The notes under the pieces were generated by a model that saw only the letters and a list, made by a program, of their open reading frames with translations, ran no database searches and was not told the DNA's origin. From Sulfurospirillum deleyianum DSM 6946 (GTDB lineage Bacteria; Campylobacterota; Campylobacteria; Campylobacterales; Sulfurospirillaceae), in assembly GCF_000024885.1 (NCBI RefSeq), contig NC_013512.1, positions 1,426,001-1,490,000 on the forward strand: a DNA stretch of 64,000 nucleotides, written 5' to 3'. Made by a program: the position numbers and the translations under genes. This document shows, one piece after another, positions 16,921-27,314 of the stretch; the first letter of the stretch is position 1; each line of letters starts with the position of its first letter.

Positions 16921-18381
16921 ATGATTACGTGGATGCAACGTCACAAAAAATACCTAGTGGTCACCATCTGGATTAGTACAATAGCGTTTGTCGGTGCTGG
17001 TTTTGTTGGATGGGGGGCTTATGATTTAAATCAAGACAGAGCAGCATCCGTTGCAAAAGTAGGAAATAGAACAATCTCCGTTCAAGAATTTCAATCCGCT
17101 TACGCAAGTCACTACAATTTTTACAACAACCTTCTTCAAGGACAACTCACCCAAGAACAAGCAGAACAAATGGGTTTAGATAAAATTGTGATGAGTAGCT
17201 TAATCAATCAAACACTTCTGCTAAACTACGCAGATGAATTAGGGTTATTGGTGAGTAAAGAAGAGACAATGGAACGTCTTAAAAACAATCCAAACTTCCA
17301 AGAAAATGGTGTTTTCAACAAAGAACTCTACTATACTATTTTGAAATCAAACCGCATTAAACCCAATGATTATGAGCATGAACTTGCCAAAGAAATCTTA
17401 CATACCAAACTAGAAAATATTTTCAAACTTCCCGCTTCTGATAAAGAGATTGAGATGTTTGCTTCAGCCTTTTTTATGGAAGATCGTCTTGCGATTGAGA
17501 CTATTAGCCTAAATGCCAATGAAGTCAGCGCAGACGAAGAGGCAATCAAAGCCTATTGGGAAAAAAATAAAGCAAACTACTTAACGCAAAAAAGTTATAC
17601 CCTTGAACTGCTTAACTTGCCTCCTTCAAAAACCCCTTTTGATGACAAGACATTGGAAGCCTTTTATGCTGAAGAAAAACACAATTACCAACATGCCGAT
17701 GGAAAATTGATGCTTTTTGAAGAGGCGAAAGAGAAACTTGCCATTGATTTACGTCTTAAAAACGATAAAAAAAGTGCATTGGAGAGTTTTTTAGCCTTTA
17801 AAAAAGGCGAAATAAATGCCACTGAAACAAAAGTTGTGTATGATACAGACAGCCTCTTCCCAATGGATAAAATCCAAATTGCAGCCAAAGATGAAGTCTT
17901 AAAACCTGTCATTATCAATAACCAATATGTTGTTATCCGTGTTAAAGAGATCAAATTTCCTGAACCGATGTCTTACGAAATGGCAAAAAAAGAGGCTTCA
18001 AATGACCTCTTAAAAACACTTAAAGAAGAAGCTTTAGAGAAAAAAGCACACGCAAAAGTAGAACAATTTAAAGGTAACGATATTGGTTTTGTTAGCAGAG
18101 ATTCTGTCAAATCAATCGCTGGACTCAATGAAGCGAAAAGCGCAGAGTTTTTAAGTCACGTTTTTGATAACACAGCCAAAAAAGGTTATAAAATTATTGA
18201 TGACAAAGCCATTGTTTACGAGATTTTGGAACAAAAGTTGCTTAACTCTGATAAAATCAAACAACATGTTAGTTTGATTAGTGATAATGTTTCACAAATG
18301 AAACAAAAAGAGTTAAACCAAAATCTTATTAAGAAACTCGCTGCGACTTATAAAGTCGAGCAATATTACAAAGGAAAATAG
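16921..18381 (+). CDS. PpiD/SurA-type periplasmic chaperone
   Basis: A 486-residue membrane-anchored protein. A transmembrane segment near residues 13-34 (YLVVTIWISTIAFVGAGFVGW) is followed by a SurA-N-type helical domain (about 45-200), including QEFQSAYASHYNFYNN. A peptidyl-prolyl isomerase-like region follows but has weak conservation, so catalytic activity is uncertain. PpiD-type proteins assist folding of proteins leaving the Sec translocon. It is one gene before ftsA, with the ftsA TTG directly after its stop, so the three genes ppiD, ftsA and ftsZ probably form an operon; the same order is known in Campylobacter. Confidence 0.8.
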   Translation: MITWMQRHKKYLVVTIWISTIAFVGAGFVGWGAYDLNQDRAASVAKVGNRTISVQEFQSAYASHYNFYNNLLQGQLTQEQAEQMGLDKIVMSSLINQTLLLNYADELGLLVSKEETMERLKNNPNFQENGVFNKELYYTILKSNRIKPNDYEHELAKEILHTKLENIFKLPASDKEIEMFASAFFMEDRLAIETISLNANEVSADEEAIKAYWEKNKANYLTQKSYTLELLNLPPSKTPFDDKTLEAFYAEEKHNYQHADGKLMLFEEAKEKLAIDLRLKNDKKSALESFLAFKKGEINATETKVVYDTDSLFPMDKIQIAAKDEVLKPVIINNQYVVIRVKEIKFPEPMSYEMAKKEASNDLLKTLKEEALEKKAHAKVEQFKGNDIGFVSRDSVKSIAGLNEAKSAEFLSHVFDNTAKKGYKIIDDKAIVYEILEQKLLNSDKIKQHVSLISDNVSQMKQKELNQNLIKKLAATYKVEQYYKGK

Positions 18382-19755
18382 TTGAGCACTACAATTTTAG
18401 GTATTGACATTGGTTCAACCAAGATTTGCGCTATTATTGCTCAAAAAAACGATGATGGTGACATTAAAATCTTAGGGGCAGGTATTTCGAAGTCTCAAGG
18501 TCTTAAAAAAGGTATTATCACTAATATTGACCTCGCTTCAAAATCGATTCGCAGTGCGCTTAATGATGCCAAAAGAGTTGCTGGAACACAATACGAAAAA
18601 GTGATTGTTTCTATTTCGGGTGCTTACACGAAAAGTGTTGATAGTAGCGGTATTGTCAATATTCCTAATCGTGATATTGGCATTAAAGAAATTAATCGCG
18701 CGATGCAAATGGCAGACCACAATGCCAATATTCCTAATGAATATGAAAAACTCCATGTACTTCCATACAACTTTAAAGTCGATGACCAAGAGTTTATCGA
18801 AGACCCATTAGGAATGAATGGAGCACGTCTTGAAGTTCAAGTACATATTATCACTGTACAAAAATCATCGCTGAGCAATCTTAAAAAAGCAGTCAAATCA
18901 GCAGGTGTTGAAATTGATAACATTGTTTTAGGCTGTTATGCCTCAGCTATTTCCGTATTAAATCATGATGAAAGAGAACTCGGTGTTGCCGTTATTGATA
19001 TGGGTGGTGCAACGTGTGATATTATGATTCATGCGGGTAACTCGATGCGTTTTAATGACTATTTAGGTGTAGGCTCACTCAATATTACCAATGACCTTTC
19101 AACAGCCTTACACACACCCCTTAGCGCAGCAGAAGAGATAAAAATCAATTATGGCTCCCTAAAGGGAAATTCTAATGAACTTATCGAACTTCCTGTTATT
19201 GGTGATGATGGTTCAACCCATGAAGTCTCGCTCAACATTGTTTCTAATGTCATTTATGTACGTGTTGAAGAGACCCTTATGATTTTAGCAAAAGCACTTG
19301 AAGACAGTGGTTTTAAAGAACAAATTGGTGCGGGTGTTGTTTTAACAGGTGGTATGACAAAATTAGAAGGGATTCGAGAATTGGCTTCTGCTATTTTTGA
19401 TAATATGCCTATTCGTATTGCCAAACCTAAAGATGTTGATGGACTCTTTGAGACACTCAGAGATCCAAGTTATGCAACAGCGATTGGTCTCATTTTATAC
19501 GGTGGGGGGTATTTTACGCCCTATGAGATTGATTCTAATAAAAAGTTACGCTATAAAAATGAGACAATAGAACCAAATCGTCATCATCATCAAGAAACCT
19601 TGTTTGATGATGATCTACCAGAAGAAAATGAAACACCAACAGCACTTCCTGTGGAGAACGCAAAGGAAAAACTCAAAGATCTTGCGAATATCCAAGAAGA
19701 ACATAGTGAAGGGTTTGGCTCTAAACTATGGAATAGATTAACACAATTATTTTAA
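18382..19755 (+). CDS. ftsA: Cell division protein FtsA
   Basis: A 457-residue actin-like protein. The start is a TTG immediately after the preceding stop, with AAAGGA upstream. Key pieces are GIDIGSTKICAIIA (ATP-binding), KSIRSALNDAKRVAG in the SHS2/1C region, VAVIDMGGATCDIMIH and VVLTGGMTKLEGI, ending in an amphipathic helix (GFGSKLWNRLTQLF) that binds the membrane. FtsA tethers FtsZ to the membrane and recruits later divisome proteins. It is 15 bases from ftsZ. Confidence 0.95.
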   Translation: MSTTILGIDIGSTKICAIIAQKNDDGDIKILGAGISKSQGLKKGIITNIDLASKSIRSALNDAKRVAGTQYEKVIVSISGAYTKSVDSSGIVNIPNRDIGIKEINRAMQMADHNANIPNEYEKLHVLPYNFKVDDQEFIEDPLGMNGARLEVQVHIITVQKSSLSNLKKAVKSAGVEIDNIVLGCYASAISVLNHDERELGVAVIDMGGATCDIMIHAGNSMRFNDYLGVGSLNITNDLSTALHTPLSAAEEIKINYGSLKGNSNELIELPVIGDDGSTHEVSLNIVSNVIYVRVEETLMILAKALEDSGFKEQIGAGVVLTGGMTKLEGIRELASAIFDNMPIRIAKPKDVDGLFETLRDPSYATAIGLILYGGGYFTPYEIDSNKKLRYKNETIEPNRHHHQETLFDDDLPEENETPTALPVENAKEKLKDLANIQEEHSEGFGSKLWNRLTQLF

Positions 19756-19769
19756 GAGGGGTAAGAGGG

Positions 19770-20885
19770 ATGAATGGATTTAGCATAGAAGAAACAAAAT
19801 GTGTTTATGGGGCTAAAATTAAAGTTATCGGTGTTGGTGGTGGCGGTGGTAATATGATTAACCACATGGTACGAGAAGGTGTTAATGGCATTGAACTCAT
19901 TGCTGCAAACACGGACGCACAAGCCCTTGAGCACTGTTTAGCAAAAACAAAAATCCAATTAGGTCGCAAAGGATTGGGTGCGGGTATGCGCCCAGATGTG
20001 GGTCGTGAATCCGCATTAGAGAGTTATGAAGAGATTAAAAGTTCCCTCGAAAAAGCAGATATCGTCTTTATCGCTTCAGGTTTTGGTGGTGGTACAGGCA
20101 CAGGTGCAGCACCTGTCGTTGCACAAGCAGCGAAAGAAGTGGGGGCATTAACGGTTGCGGTTGTTACACGTCCATTTTTATTTGAAGGTAAAAAAAGAGC
20201 TAAACTTGCAGACATTGGTATCAATGAGCTTCGCAAAGAGAGTGATTCTATTGTAATCATCCCCAATGATAAATTGCTCTCGATTGTGGATGCAAAATTT
20301 GGTATTAAAGATAGCTTTAAAATCGTTGATGACGTCTTAAGCCGTGCGGTTGGCGGTATGAGTTTAGTCGTGCTTTCCTCTGGACAAAGTGACATTAACG
20401 TTGACTTTGCAGACGTTCAAACGGTTATGAGTCATCGTGGTATGGCACTCATGGGTATTGGTGAGAGTACTGGTGAAGATGCGGCGATGGAAGCGATTAA
20501 AAGTGCTATTGAGTCACCATTGCTTGATAATATGTCTATCAATGGAGCCTTAGGCGTACTCGTTCATTTCCACATCCCTCCAACCTACCCTATTACTGAA
20601 ATTAGTAATGCGATGGGGCTTATTATGGATTGTGCGGATGAAGATGCGGATGTTATTTTTGGTACAACAACCGATGATCATATGGCAGAGAACAGTGTCA
20701 AAGTTACGATTGTAGCAACAGGTTTTGAAAATAAAGCAGAAGTTAAAGAGCTTAAAATGCTCAATAGCAATCAAGAAGCAATTAAAAAAGAGCGTATTTT
20801 ACGTATGAAAAAAGTAAGTGGTGGCTATGAAGGACAAGATGATTATCTTGACATTCCAACCTTTATCCGCCATCAAATGGACTAA
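19770..20885 (+). CDS. ftsZ: Cell division GTPase FtsZ
   Basis: A 371-residue tubulin homologue. It contains the GTP-binding loops VIGVGGGGGNMINHM and FGGGTGTGAAPVVAQ, the T7-loop region VDFADVQTVMSHRG, and a C-terminal tail ending DDYLDIPTFIRHQMD, the peptide that binds FtsA. It forms the Z ring. It follows ftsA and ends before the bidirectional hairpin at 20912-20934. The start has AGAGGG six bases upstream. Confidence 0.97.
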   Translation: MNGFSIEETKCVYGAKIKVIGVGGGGGNMINHMVREGVNGIELIAANTDAQALEHCLAKTKIQLGRKGLGAGMRPDVGRESALESYEEIKSSLEKADIVFIASGFGGGTGTGAAPVVAQAAKEVGALTVAVVTRPFLFEGKKRAKLADIGINELRKESDSIVIIPNDKLLSIVDAKFGIKDSFKIVDDVLSRAVGGMSLVVLSSGQSDINVDFADVQTVMSHRGMALMGIGESTGEDAAMEAIKSAIESPLLDNMSINGALGVLVHFHIPPTYPITEISNAMGLIMDCADEDADVIFGTTTDDHMAENSVKVTIVATGFENKAEVKELKMLNSNQEAIKKERILRMKKVSGGYEGQDDYLDIPTFIRHQMD

Positions 20886-20911
20886 CTTTTACCCAACCCT
20901 CTTAAAAAAAA

Positions 20912-20934
20912 ATAAGAAGCTTTGCGCTTCTTAT
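20912..20934. terminator. Bidirectional rho-independent terminator after ftsZ
   Basis: A perfect nine-pair stem (ATAAGAAGC/GCTTCTTAT) with a five-base loop. Seen from the minus strand it is followed by a long T run, and from the plus strand by a short T-rich tail. It lies between the convergent ends of ftsZ and the DUF4149 gene. Confidence 0.85.
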
Positions 20935-20944
20935 CTCCCCTTTT

Positions 20945-21418
20945 TTAGCGCTTTGCTAATAACCATCCTCGCCTTACAAAAAGTCCTAACTGTGCAATCA
21001 TTAAGATTTTAATCACCAACTCACTTTGTTTATGCATCTTATAAAAAATTTCTGTGGCTGTCTGCTCAGCACCCATATGTTGTGCATGAACAATAAACGG
21101 AGTGTAATAAAAAAGAAAAAGTCCCGTAGCAATCGTTACCACTAAAGAGCTCAAGAGAGAAAAAAGATCAAAATTCTTGCGCATCATCATCACTTGTACT
21201 TCATAAATCATGCTATACAGTGCGACAAAACCTATTAAAATATTCATCTTTAAAAAAACCTGCGTCATTAAAATTCCACTTTGAAAATGGCTTAAAACAC
21301 CTTCCCCTAAATAGTCTTGGGGAAAGAAAATAACAGGAGCAACCAAAGCACCCGCCGCAATTTCTACACCAATTGCAATTCCCAATAACCCCAAATAGAG
21401 CAACGTCAAACCTTTCAT
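20945..21418 (-). CDS. DUF4149 family membrane protein
   Basis: A 157-residue protein with four transmembrane helices (starts MKGLTLLYLGLLGIAI; later KMNILIGFVALYSMIYEV and SLVVTIATGLFLFYYTP), with the DUF4149-type pattern APVIFFPQDYLGEGVLSH near the first loop. The function is unknown. The start at 21418 overlaps the prmC stop (ATGA) and has AAAGGAG upstream; an in-frame ATG at 21436 lies inside prmC without support. It ends close to the bidirectional terminator. Confidence 0.7.
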   Translation of the reverse strand: MKGLTLLYLGLLGIAIGVEIAAGALVAPVIFFPQDYLGEGVLSHFQSGILMTQVFLKMNILIGFVALYSMIYEVQVMMMRKNFDLFSLLSSLVVTIATGLFLFYYTPFIVHAQHMGAEQTATEIFYKMHKQSELVIKILMIAQLGLFVRRGWLLAKR

Positions 21419-22236
21419 CTCTTCTCCTTTATCCAAAATCCACGATCTAGCCCTGCTAAATCTTGATAAAAATCTACCACCAAATCTTTTTGCTTGGCAT
21501 AATCCATGATGGCATAACGCTGATCGTACCCCATTTCACAGGCAAGCACTTTAACCTTCCGCTCACAAAAAAGATCCATAATATGACACAACATCTCATC
21601 ACCCCTTACTCCTCCAAAAAGTGCTAGGGATGGCTCATAGGAAAGATTTTCCTCTAAAGCTTCATGATTTGCAATATAAGGAGGATTAGAGACTATCATA
21701 TCAATAGGCTCAGATACACCATCCAAATAACTCCCCTGCACAAATGCGATTCTCTTTGAAACGCCATGTTTCACAGCATTTTTCTGACTTACATGTAACG
21801 CCTCGTTTGAAATATCAACCGCTGTGATTTTAACATCAGGAAGCATCAAAGCCAACATAATACTAATAATCCCACTGCCACATCCAATCTCAACAATATG
21901 TGCCTCTTTGGGCAGAGTTTTGGCAAGTTCAACTGCTTTATCCACCAAAATTTCCGTCTCAGGTCTAGGAATGAGCACACGTGCATCGACCTCAAATTCT
22001 CTGTCATAAAAAGAGGCTCTTCCTAAAATATACTCTAAAGGCTCATACCGTGCACGTCTTTTAAGCGCACTGTGCCACCACTCATTTGGCATCATCTCAT
22101 CATCACTGTGCGCAACCAGCCAACTCATCTCTTTTTGAAGCATTTCGCCTAAGAGTAACATGGCCTCTTTTTGAGGGATAGGAGTTACTTCTTTTAAACA
22201 TTCAGCCCCCATCTGCAAAATCTCTTTAATTTTCAC
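21415..22236 (-). CDS. prmC: Release factor glutamine N5-methyltransferase PrmC
   Basis: A 273-residue methyltransferase that modifies the GGQ glutamine of release factors RF1 and RF2. Motifs are VEIGCGSGIISIMLALM (SAM binding), VTAVDISNEALHV-type segment near residue 140, and the NPPY active-site motif in MIVSNPPYIANHEALEE, with LALFGGVRGDE after it. It overlaps the M48 protease upstream by four bases and the DUF4149 gene downstream by four. Palindrome 21789-21798 lies in its body and is read as Leu-His-Val. Confidence 0.93.
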   Translation of the reverse strand: MKIKEILQMGAECLKEVTPIPQKEAMLLLGEMLQKEMSWLVAHSDDEMMPNEWWHSALKRRARYEPLEYILGRASFYDREFEVDARVLIPRPETEILVDKAVELAKTLPKEAHIVEIGCGSGIISIMLALMLPDVKITAVDISNEALHVSQKNAVKHGVSKRIAFVQGSYLDGVSEPIDMIVSNPPYIANHEALEENLSYEPSLALFGGVRGDEMLCHIMDLFCERKVKVLACEMGYDQRYAIMDYAKQKDLVVDFYQDLAGLDRGFWIKEKR

Positions 22237-23447
22237 GCATCTCCCTTTAATAGAGGCATTCCCAATTTTTCAAGACGCTGTAACAATGGAGGATGCGTAA
22301 AATAAAGCACAATACTCAAAGGATGCGCATAAGGAAAACTTCGGTTTTCATCGGCAAGTTTGACCAGTGCGGAACACAATGCCTCCTTACTCTCACACTC
22401 ACTTCCATACGCATCCGCCCTATACTCATTGTAGCGACTCACGAGTCCAAAAAGTGGCATAAAGATAAACGAAACCAATGGGGAGAGTAATAAAAAAAGT
22501 ATCATGACACTTCCCGCTTCTTTTTTTACATGTAAAGCATCAAAAAGAGTTTGAGGAAGATTGCCAAAGAGTGCAAACATCACAAGCAACATCACCGCAC
22601 TTGAGGCGATATTTTTAAGAATATCTTTGTGCTTAAAATGTCCTAACTCATGTCCTAAGACTGCTAGAAGTTCTTGTTTTTCAAGTTTAGCTATCAATGT
22701 ATCGAACAACACCACCCGTTTGGAACTTCCTAAACCTCCAAAATAGGCATTAAGCCGATTGTCACGCTTACTTGCATCCAAACTAAATACCCCACTGCTC
22801 TTAAGCCCCGCACGTTTCAGTAGCGCTTCAATAGAACTTTTTAAACTCTCATCTTCCAAAGGGGTGAGTTTATTAAACATCGGGACAATAAAAATAGGAT
22901 AAATCATATTGATACATAAAATAACCCCCAAAGAGAACAAAAAGCCATACACCCACCAGTAGGTAAAGTACGCCATAATCGCACTCATCGCCCAAAAGAA
23001 TGCCCCGCCAAAAACCAAAAACATTCCAGCAGCTTTGATTTGGTCAAACAAAAAGGTACGACCATCAATCGTTGAAAAACCAAACGCTTTATCTAACCCA
23101 AACGTTTGGTATATCTCAAAAGGGAGCATCAAGAGATAATTCATCGCTATAAAAAGCATGACAACCACAACTGAATGCAACAAAGCATTCTCTAAAACCA
23201 CAAGCTCATTCACAAAAGCAATACCAAAGCCAACCCAGCCCATAAAAAGCAAGGTTTCATACACAATACTTGCAAGTGCAAATTTTTGTGTTGCTATCTT
23301 ATACTCTGCTGCTTTTTCATAATTTTGTGCAGAGAGAATAACAGGTGGCAATGCTTTAGCCTTTTTCACATGCCCTATTTCCAACAAAGCAACATAAAGT
23401 CTAATGCCACTGTAACACATATACAGCGCAATCACTATCCATACCAT
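22233..23447 (-). CDS. M48 family (Ste24-type) membrane metalloprotease
   Basis: A 404-residue protein with several transmembrane segments and the zinc motif in LAVLGHELGHFKHKDIL near residue 265, with the third ligand likely in EYRADAYGSE. The domain order (membrane N-half, then HExxH) fits the Ste24/CAAX-type M48B group, which cuts at the inner membrane. The substrate is unknown. It starts at 23447 and is first of an overlapping minus-strand operon M48-prmC-DUF4149. The palindrome at 22526-22535 is in its body. Confidence 0.88.
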   Translation of the reverse strand: MVWIVIALYMCYSGIRLYVALLEIGHVKKAKALPPVILSAQNYEKAAEYKIATQKFALASIVYETLLFMGWVGFGIAFVNELVVLENALLHSVVVVMLFIAMNYLLMLPFEIYQTFGLDKAFGFSTIDGRTFLFDQIKAAGMFLVFGGAFFWAMSAIMAYFTYWWVYGFLFSLGVILCINMIYPIFIVPMFNKLTPLEDESLKSSIEALLKRAGLKSSGVFSLDASKRDNRLNAYFGGLGSSKRVVLFDTLIAKLEKQELLAVLGHELGHFKHKDILKNIASSAVMLLVMFALFGNLPQTLFDALHVKKEAGSVMILFLLLSPLVSFIFMPLFGLVSRYNEYRADAYGSECESKEALCSALVKLADENRSFPYAHPLSIVLYFTHPPLLQRLEKLGMPLLKGDA

Positions 23448-23642
23448 CGTTTACAATCCTTCTTTATCTCAATAAGGTGAAATCATAGCAACTTTTTTTC
23501 AATATTTGATAAATCATGTAACACATATACAACACTCAAACGTTACAATGCGCCTAGAAAAATAGTTTACATGTAAAAGGGTTTAGTCTTTTATTAGGAT
23601 TATGAGATTAAAATGCTATCTTCAATCAAAAAAGGGGTTTTT

Positions 23643-25253
23643 ATGAATCTTTCTAAACAGCTGTATATGATGCTCTTCATTATGACGTTGGGTATCTTTG
23701 GTGTCTTTTTTATAGGCTTTAGTAAAATGAATACGGTTTATGAGGAGACAAACTATGCCAATATTAACTCTTTACCTAGTATTGACCTACTCAATGAAGT
23801 GATGCAAAACGGTGCTAGTTTACGCTTCGATATATGGGAACACATCTCTGCTGAAGATATGCAAAGTATGAAAAAAGAAGAAGAGGCGATTCAAAAAGTC
23901 AAACAAGAGATCGACAAAGGGCTCAGTAGCTACGAAACTATGCTCTCTAACGATGAAGATAAAACACTCCTTGCAAAAGATAGAGAAACTCTTGCAAAAG
24001 CTTATACTATCTTAGAAAACGTAATGAAACTCTCCTTAGACAATAAAAAACAAGAAGCTACAAAAATGCTTAATGCCAACCGCCCCTCTTTATTAGCCTT
24101 TACCCAAACTTTGGATAAGCATATGATCTTTAACCAAGAACTTGCCCAGCAAAAAGCAAAAGAGGCAGCTTCTGCAAAAGATAATGCCAATACGATGATG
24201 ATTCTCCTCTCCCTTGCAGTTTTTATTGCCTGTATGGTGGTGGGGTATATGATTCGTAAAAATATCCTAGAGGGCGTTCATCTTATTCGAGATAGCATCA
24301 CCCATTTTGTTGAGAAAAAAGAGTTGAAATTCCGCATTGTTTATAACAGAACCAATGAAATTAAAGAAATTGTTGAGAGTTTTAACCATTTGGTTGAAGC
24401 CCTAGAGCATACCATCGTCGATGCCAAACACTCTTCCAATGAAAATGCTTCGGTTTCCCATGAACTCAGTACCACAAGTATGCAAATTGGACGTAATGCA
24501 GAGCAAAGCTCTACCATCGTTTCCAATACCATTTCAGAGATTGCAACCATTAAAACCTTTGTACAAGAGACCAGCAAACTCTCTGAAGAGATGAAAATAG
24601 AAATTTCAACAGCACAAATACGTTTAGAAGACGCTAAGCATGAAGTCATTGCCCTTCGCAACGAAGTCGAATCTGCGAGTGATGAACAAAGCGCCTTAGC
24701 ACAAAAGCTAGAGCAAATGAGCCACGATGCTGAACAGGTCAAACAAATCCTCACCGTCATCTCCGATATCGCAGACCAAACGAACCTTTTAGCACTCAAT
24801 GCCGCCATTGAAGCCGCACGTGCGGGTGAACATGGACGTGGCTTTGCCGTTGTTGCGGATGAAGTGCGAAAGTTAGCAGAACGTACCCAATCCTCTTTAA
24901 CCGAGATTAACGCAACGATTAATATCATCGTCCAATCCATCATTGACTCTTCAGAGCAGATGAACAAAAATGCTAAAAATATCCAAAGACTCTCCACCGT
25001 TTCAAGTGGGGTTGAAAAGACCATCGTAGGGACAACTGAAGTCATGCAAGCCAGTGTTCAAAGTGTCACCACCAGTGCCACCAACTCACAAAAAATAGCT
25101 CAAGATACTGACAAAATCGTAAATATGGTCACTAATATCAATGCAATTACCAGTGAAAACGCTAGAAGTGTTGAAGAGATAGCTTCCGCAGCAGACCACC
25201 TCTCTAAATTGGCTGAAAATCTCAACCTCAAACTCAACCAATTCCGCTCTTAA
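23643..25253 (+). CDS. Methyl-accepting chemotaxis protein with 4-helix-bundle sensor
   Basis: A 536-residue MCP (546 if it began at the ATG at 23613). I prefer 23643 because GGGG sits upstream and [14 protein letters not shown] begins directly with the first membrane segment. A periplasmic 4HB-type sensor region (about 35-180) is followed by a second transmembrane segment ([19 protein letters not shown]), HAMP, and a signalling domain with the conserved hairpin [20 protein letters not shown] and [14 protein letters not shown]. No CheR-docking pentapeptide is seen at the C-terminus (ends NQFRS). The ligand is unknown. Confidence 0.9.
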   Translation: MNLSKQLYMMLFIMTLGIFGVFFIGFSKMNTVYEETNYANINSLPSIDLLNEVMQNGASLRFDIWEHISAEDMQSMKKEEEAIQKVKQEIDKGLSSYETMLSNDEDKTLLAKDRETLAKAYTILENVMKLSLDNKKQEATKMLNANRPSLLAFTQTLDKHMIFNQELAQQKAKEAASAKDNANTMMILLSLAVFIACMVVGYMIRKNILEGVHLIRDSITHFVEKKELKFRIVYNRTNEIKEIVESFNHLVEALEHTIVDAKHSSNENASVSHELSTTSMQIGRNAEQSSTIVSNTISEIATIKTFVQETSKLSEEMKIEISTAQIRLEDAKHEVIALRNEVESASDEQSALAQKLEQMSHDAEQVKQILTVISDIADQTNLLALNAAIEAARAGEHGRGFAVVADEVRKLAERTQSSLTEINATINIIVQSIIDSSEQMNKNAKNIQRLSTVSSGVEKTIVGTTEVMQASVQSVTTSATNSQKIAQDTDKIVNMVTNINAITSENARSVEEIASAADHLSKLAENLNLKLNQFRS

Positions 25254-25267
25254 ATCCTTTGCTTTTA

Positions 25268-25288
25268 GGGAATGTGATAGACATTCCC
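25268..25288 (+). terminator. Rho-independent terminator after the MCP gene
   Basis: An eight-pair perfect stem (GGGAATGT/ACATTCCC) with a five-base loop begins 15 bases after the MCP stop and is followed by a T/C-rich tail containing TTTT. It separates the MCP from the ABC-F gene. Confidence 0.75.
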
Positions 25289-25352
25289 TCCTCTTTTCGT
25301 GCACTAAGACATCATGGTATAATACGCCCAAAAAATGAAATGAGGCACCGCT

Positions 25353-27302
25353 TTGGCACTGTTAGATTTAATTGGAATACACAAAGCATACGAAACCCAG
25401 AAAATTTTAACCAATGTTGATTTTTCACTCCACGAAGGAGAGCGTGTAGCGATTATTGGAAAAAATGGTGGCGGAAAATCGACCCTCATGAAAATCGTTT
25501 ATGGCATTTTAGAAGCCGATGAGGGACGAAGGATTTTGCAAAAAAATATTAAAGTCGGTATGTTAGACCAAACACCCCGTTTTAAAGAGGGTATGAATGT
25601 CAAAGAGGCGATAGAAGAGGAATTAAAAGAGCTTAAAAACGCCAAACTTCGCTACGATGAAATTTTAACACTGCTTGAATCAAACTTTCATAATGACGCC
25701 CTTTTACACGAACAAAGCCACCTTGCCACGTTTTTAGATATGCACGACGCATGGAGTTTGGATGAAAAAATTGAAAAAGTCTTACAAGAGTTTGATCTCA
25801 AACAGTTTGAAAACAGCGATGTCAATCTACTCAGCGGAGGAGAACAACGCCGTGTGACCCTAGCTGGGCTTATCTTGCAAAAGCCCGATATTTTATTGTT
25901 GGATGAGCCAACCAACCATTTGGATGTTTACATGGTTGAGTTTTTAGAAGAGATGATTTTAAAGGGAAAATTTACCCTGCTCTTTATCTCGCATGATCGT
26001 TATTTTATCGACCATTTGGCGACTCGAACGATTGAAATTGATGAGGGAAGTTTGCGTAGCTTTGAGGGAGGCTATGAAAATTATCTTACATGTAAAGAGC
26101 TTTTAATTCTCTCCCTTCAAAAACAGCATGAAAATCTTCTCAAATACCTCAAAGGCGAAGAAGAGTGGTTGCGTCGTGGCGTCAAAGCACGGCTTAAACG
26201 TAATGAAGGTCGAAAACAGCGTGTATTTGAACTGCGTGAAAATGCGAAAAAAAATCCCTCTTTGGTGAAAAAACTTAAACTAGAACTGGAGAGAGAAAAG
26301 CATAATTTTAACGGTGAGAAAATCCTAAACAAACAAAAAATGCTCTTTGAAATGTACAATATCCAGAAGAAACTTGGCGATAAACTTCTCATTCGTGATT
26401 TTACAACCCGTATTTTACAAAAAGACCGTATTGCGATTGTGGGGAAAAATGGAGCGGGAAAATCAACACTCTTAAAAATTCTCCTTGGGGATTTAAGTGT
26501 GGATAGCGGTGTTTTCAATAAAGGTGATTTCAAAATTGGCTATTTTGACCAACAACGCTCTATGCTGGATGAAAACAAAGACCTCATTGAAACTTTTTGT
26601 CCTAATGGCGGTGATAGAGTTGATGTTAAGGGCAAAAATATGCACGTTTTTGGTTACCTCAAAAATTTCCTTTTTCCAAAAGAAGATTTAAATAAAAAAG
26701 TGGGTGTACTAAGCGGTGGTGAGAAAAATCGTGTCGCTTTAGCCCTCCTTTTTGCGCAAGAAGTGGATTGTCTTATTTTGGATGAGCCGACCAATGATTT
26801 GGATATTCCAACGATTAACATTTTAGAAGAGTACATTCAAAGTTTTAATGGAGCGGTCATTTTTGTCAGTCACGACCGCTATTTTGTCGATAAAATAGCC
26901 CAAAAGCTCTATGTTTTTAAAGGTGAAGGGGTTGTCGAAGAGAGTTATCAAGGCTACAGCGAATATTTGGAAATTGAAAAAGAGATTAAAGAGCTGGAGA
27001 TGATGGAAACATCTGAATACACACCAAAAGAAGAGCCAAAAACACAAAAAACCAAAGAGACACCACCCACTAAACTGAGCTACAAAGAGCAACGTCTGCT
27101 TGAAACACTCCCCTTGCAGATTCAAACCTTAGAAGATGAAATCAAAGAGATTAAAGCCTGCCTTTCCAATCCAGCGTGTTACCAAAATATTGGACTCACA
27201 CAGCTCTCAAAAACACTCGAAGAAAAAGAGGCTTCTTTAGAGCCTCTGATTGAAGAATTACTGCTGATTGAAGAAAAAGTAGAAATGATGCAAAAGGCTT
27301 AA
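25353..27302 (+). CDS. ABC-F family ATPase (Uup-like)
   Basis: A 649-residue soluble protein with two ABC domains. First domain: IIGKNGGGKSTLMKI (Walker A) and LSGGEQRRVTLAGLI with LLLDEPTNHLD. Second: IVGKNGAGKSTLLKI and LSGGEKNRVALAL with LILDEPTNDLD. The linker between domains is rich in charged residues and a coiled C-terminus (about 560-649) is present, as in Uup. No transmembrane segment exists, so it is not a transporter; ABC-F proteins act on ribosomes or branched DNA. The start is a TTG at 25353 with GAGG upstream. The palindrome at 26086-26095 is read as Leu-Thr-Cys-Lys. Confidence 0.9.
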   Translation: MALLDLIGIHKAYETQKILTNVDFSLHEGERVAIIGKNGGGKSTLMKIVYGILEADEGRRILQKNIKVGMLDQTPRFKEGMNVKEAIEEELKELKNAKLRYDEILTLLESNFHNDALLHEQSHLATFLDMHDAWSLDEKIEKVLQEFDLKQFENSDVNLLSGGEQRRVTLAGLILQKPDILLLDEPTNHLDVYMVEFLEEMILKGKFTLLFISHDRYFIDHLATRTIEIDEGSLRSFEGGYENYLTCKELLILSLQKQHENLLKYLKGEEEWLRRGVKARLKRNEGRKQRVFELRENAKKNPSLVKKLKLELEREKHNFNGEKILNKQKMLFEMYNIQKKLGDKLLIRDFTTRILQKDRIAIVGKNGAGKSTLLKILLGDLSVDSGVFNKGDFKIGYFDQQRSMLDENKDLIETFCPNGGDRVDVKGKNMHVFGYLKNFLFPKEDLNKKVGVLSGGEKNRVALALLFAQEVDCLILDEPTNDLDIPTINILEEYIQSFNGAVIFVSHDRYFVDKIAQKLYVFKGEGVVEESYQGYSEYLEIEKEIKELEMMETSEYTPKEEPKTQKTKETPPTKLSYKEQRLLETLPLQIQTLEDEIKEIKACLSNPACYQNIGLTQLSKTLEEKEASLEPLIEELLLIEEKVEMMQKA

Positions 27303-27314
27303 CTGCCCTTTGCA

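Noticed and set aside
24341-25045. 234-codon minus-strand frame in the MCP gene
   Set aside because: It lies antisense to the MCP signalling domain, and its serine-rich composition is a codon artefact.
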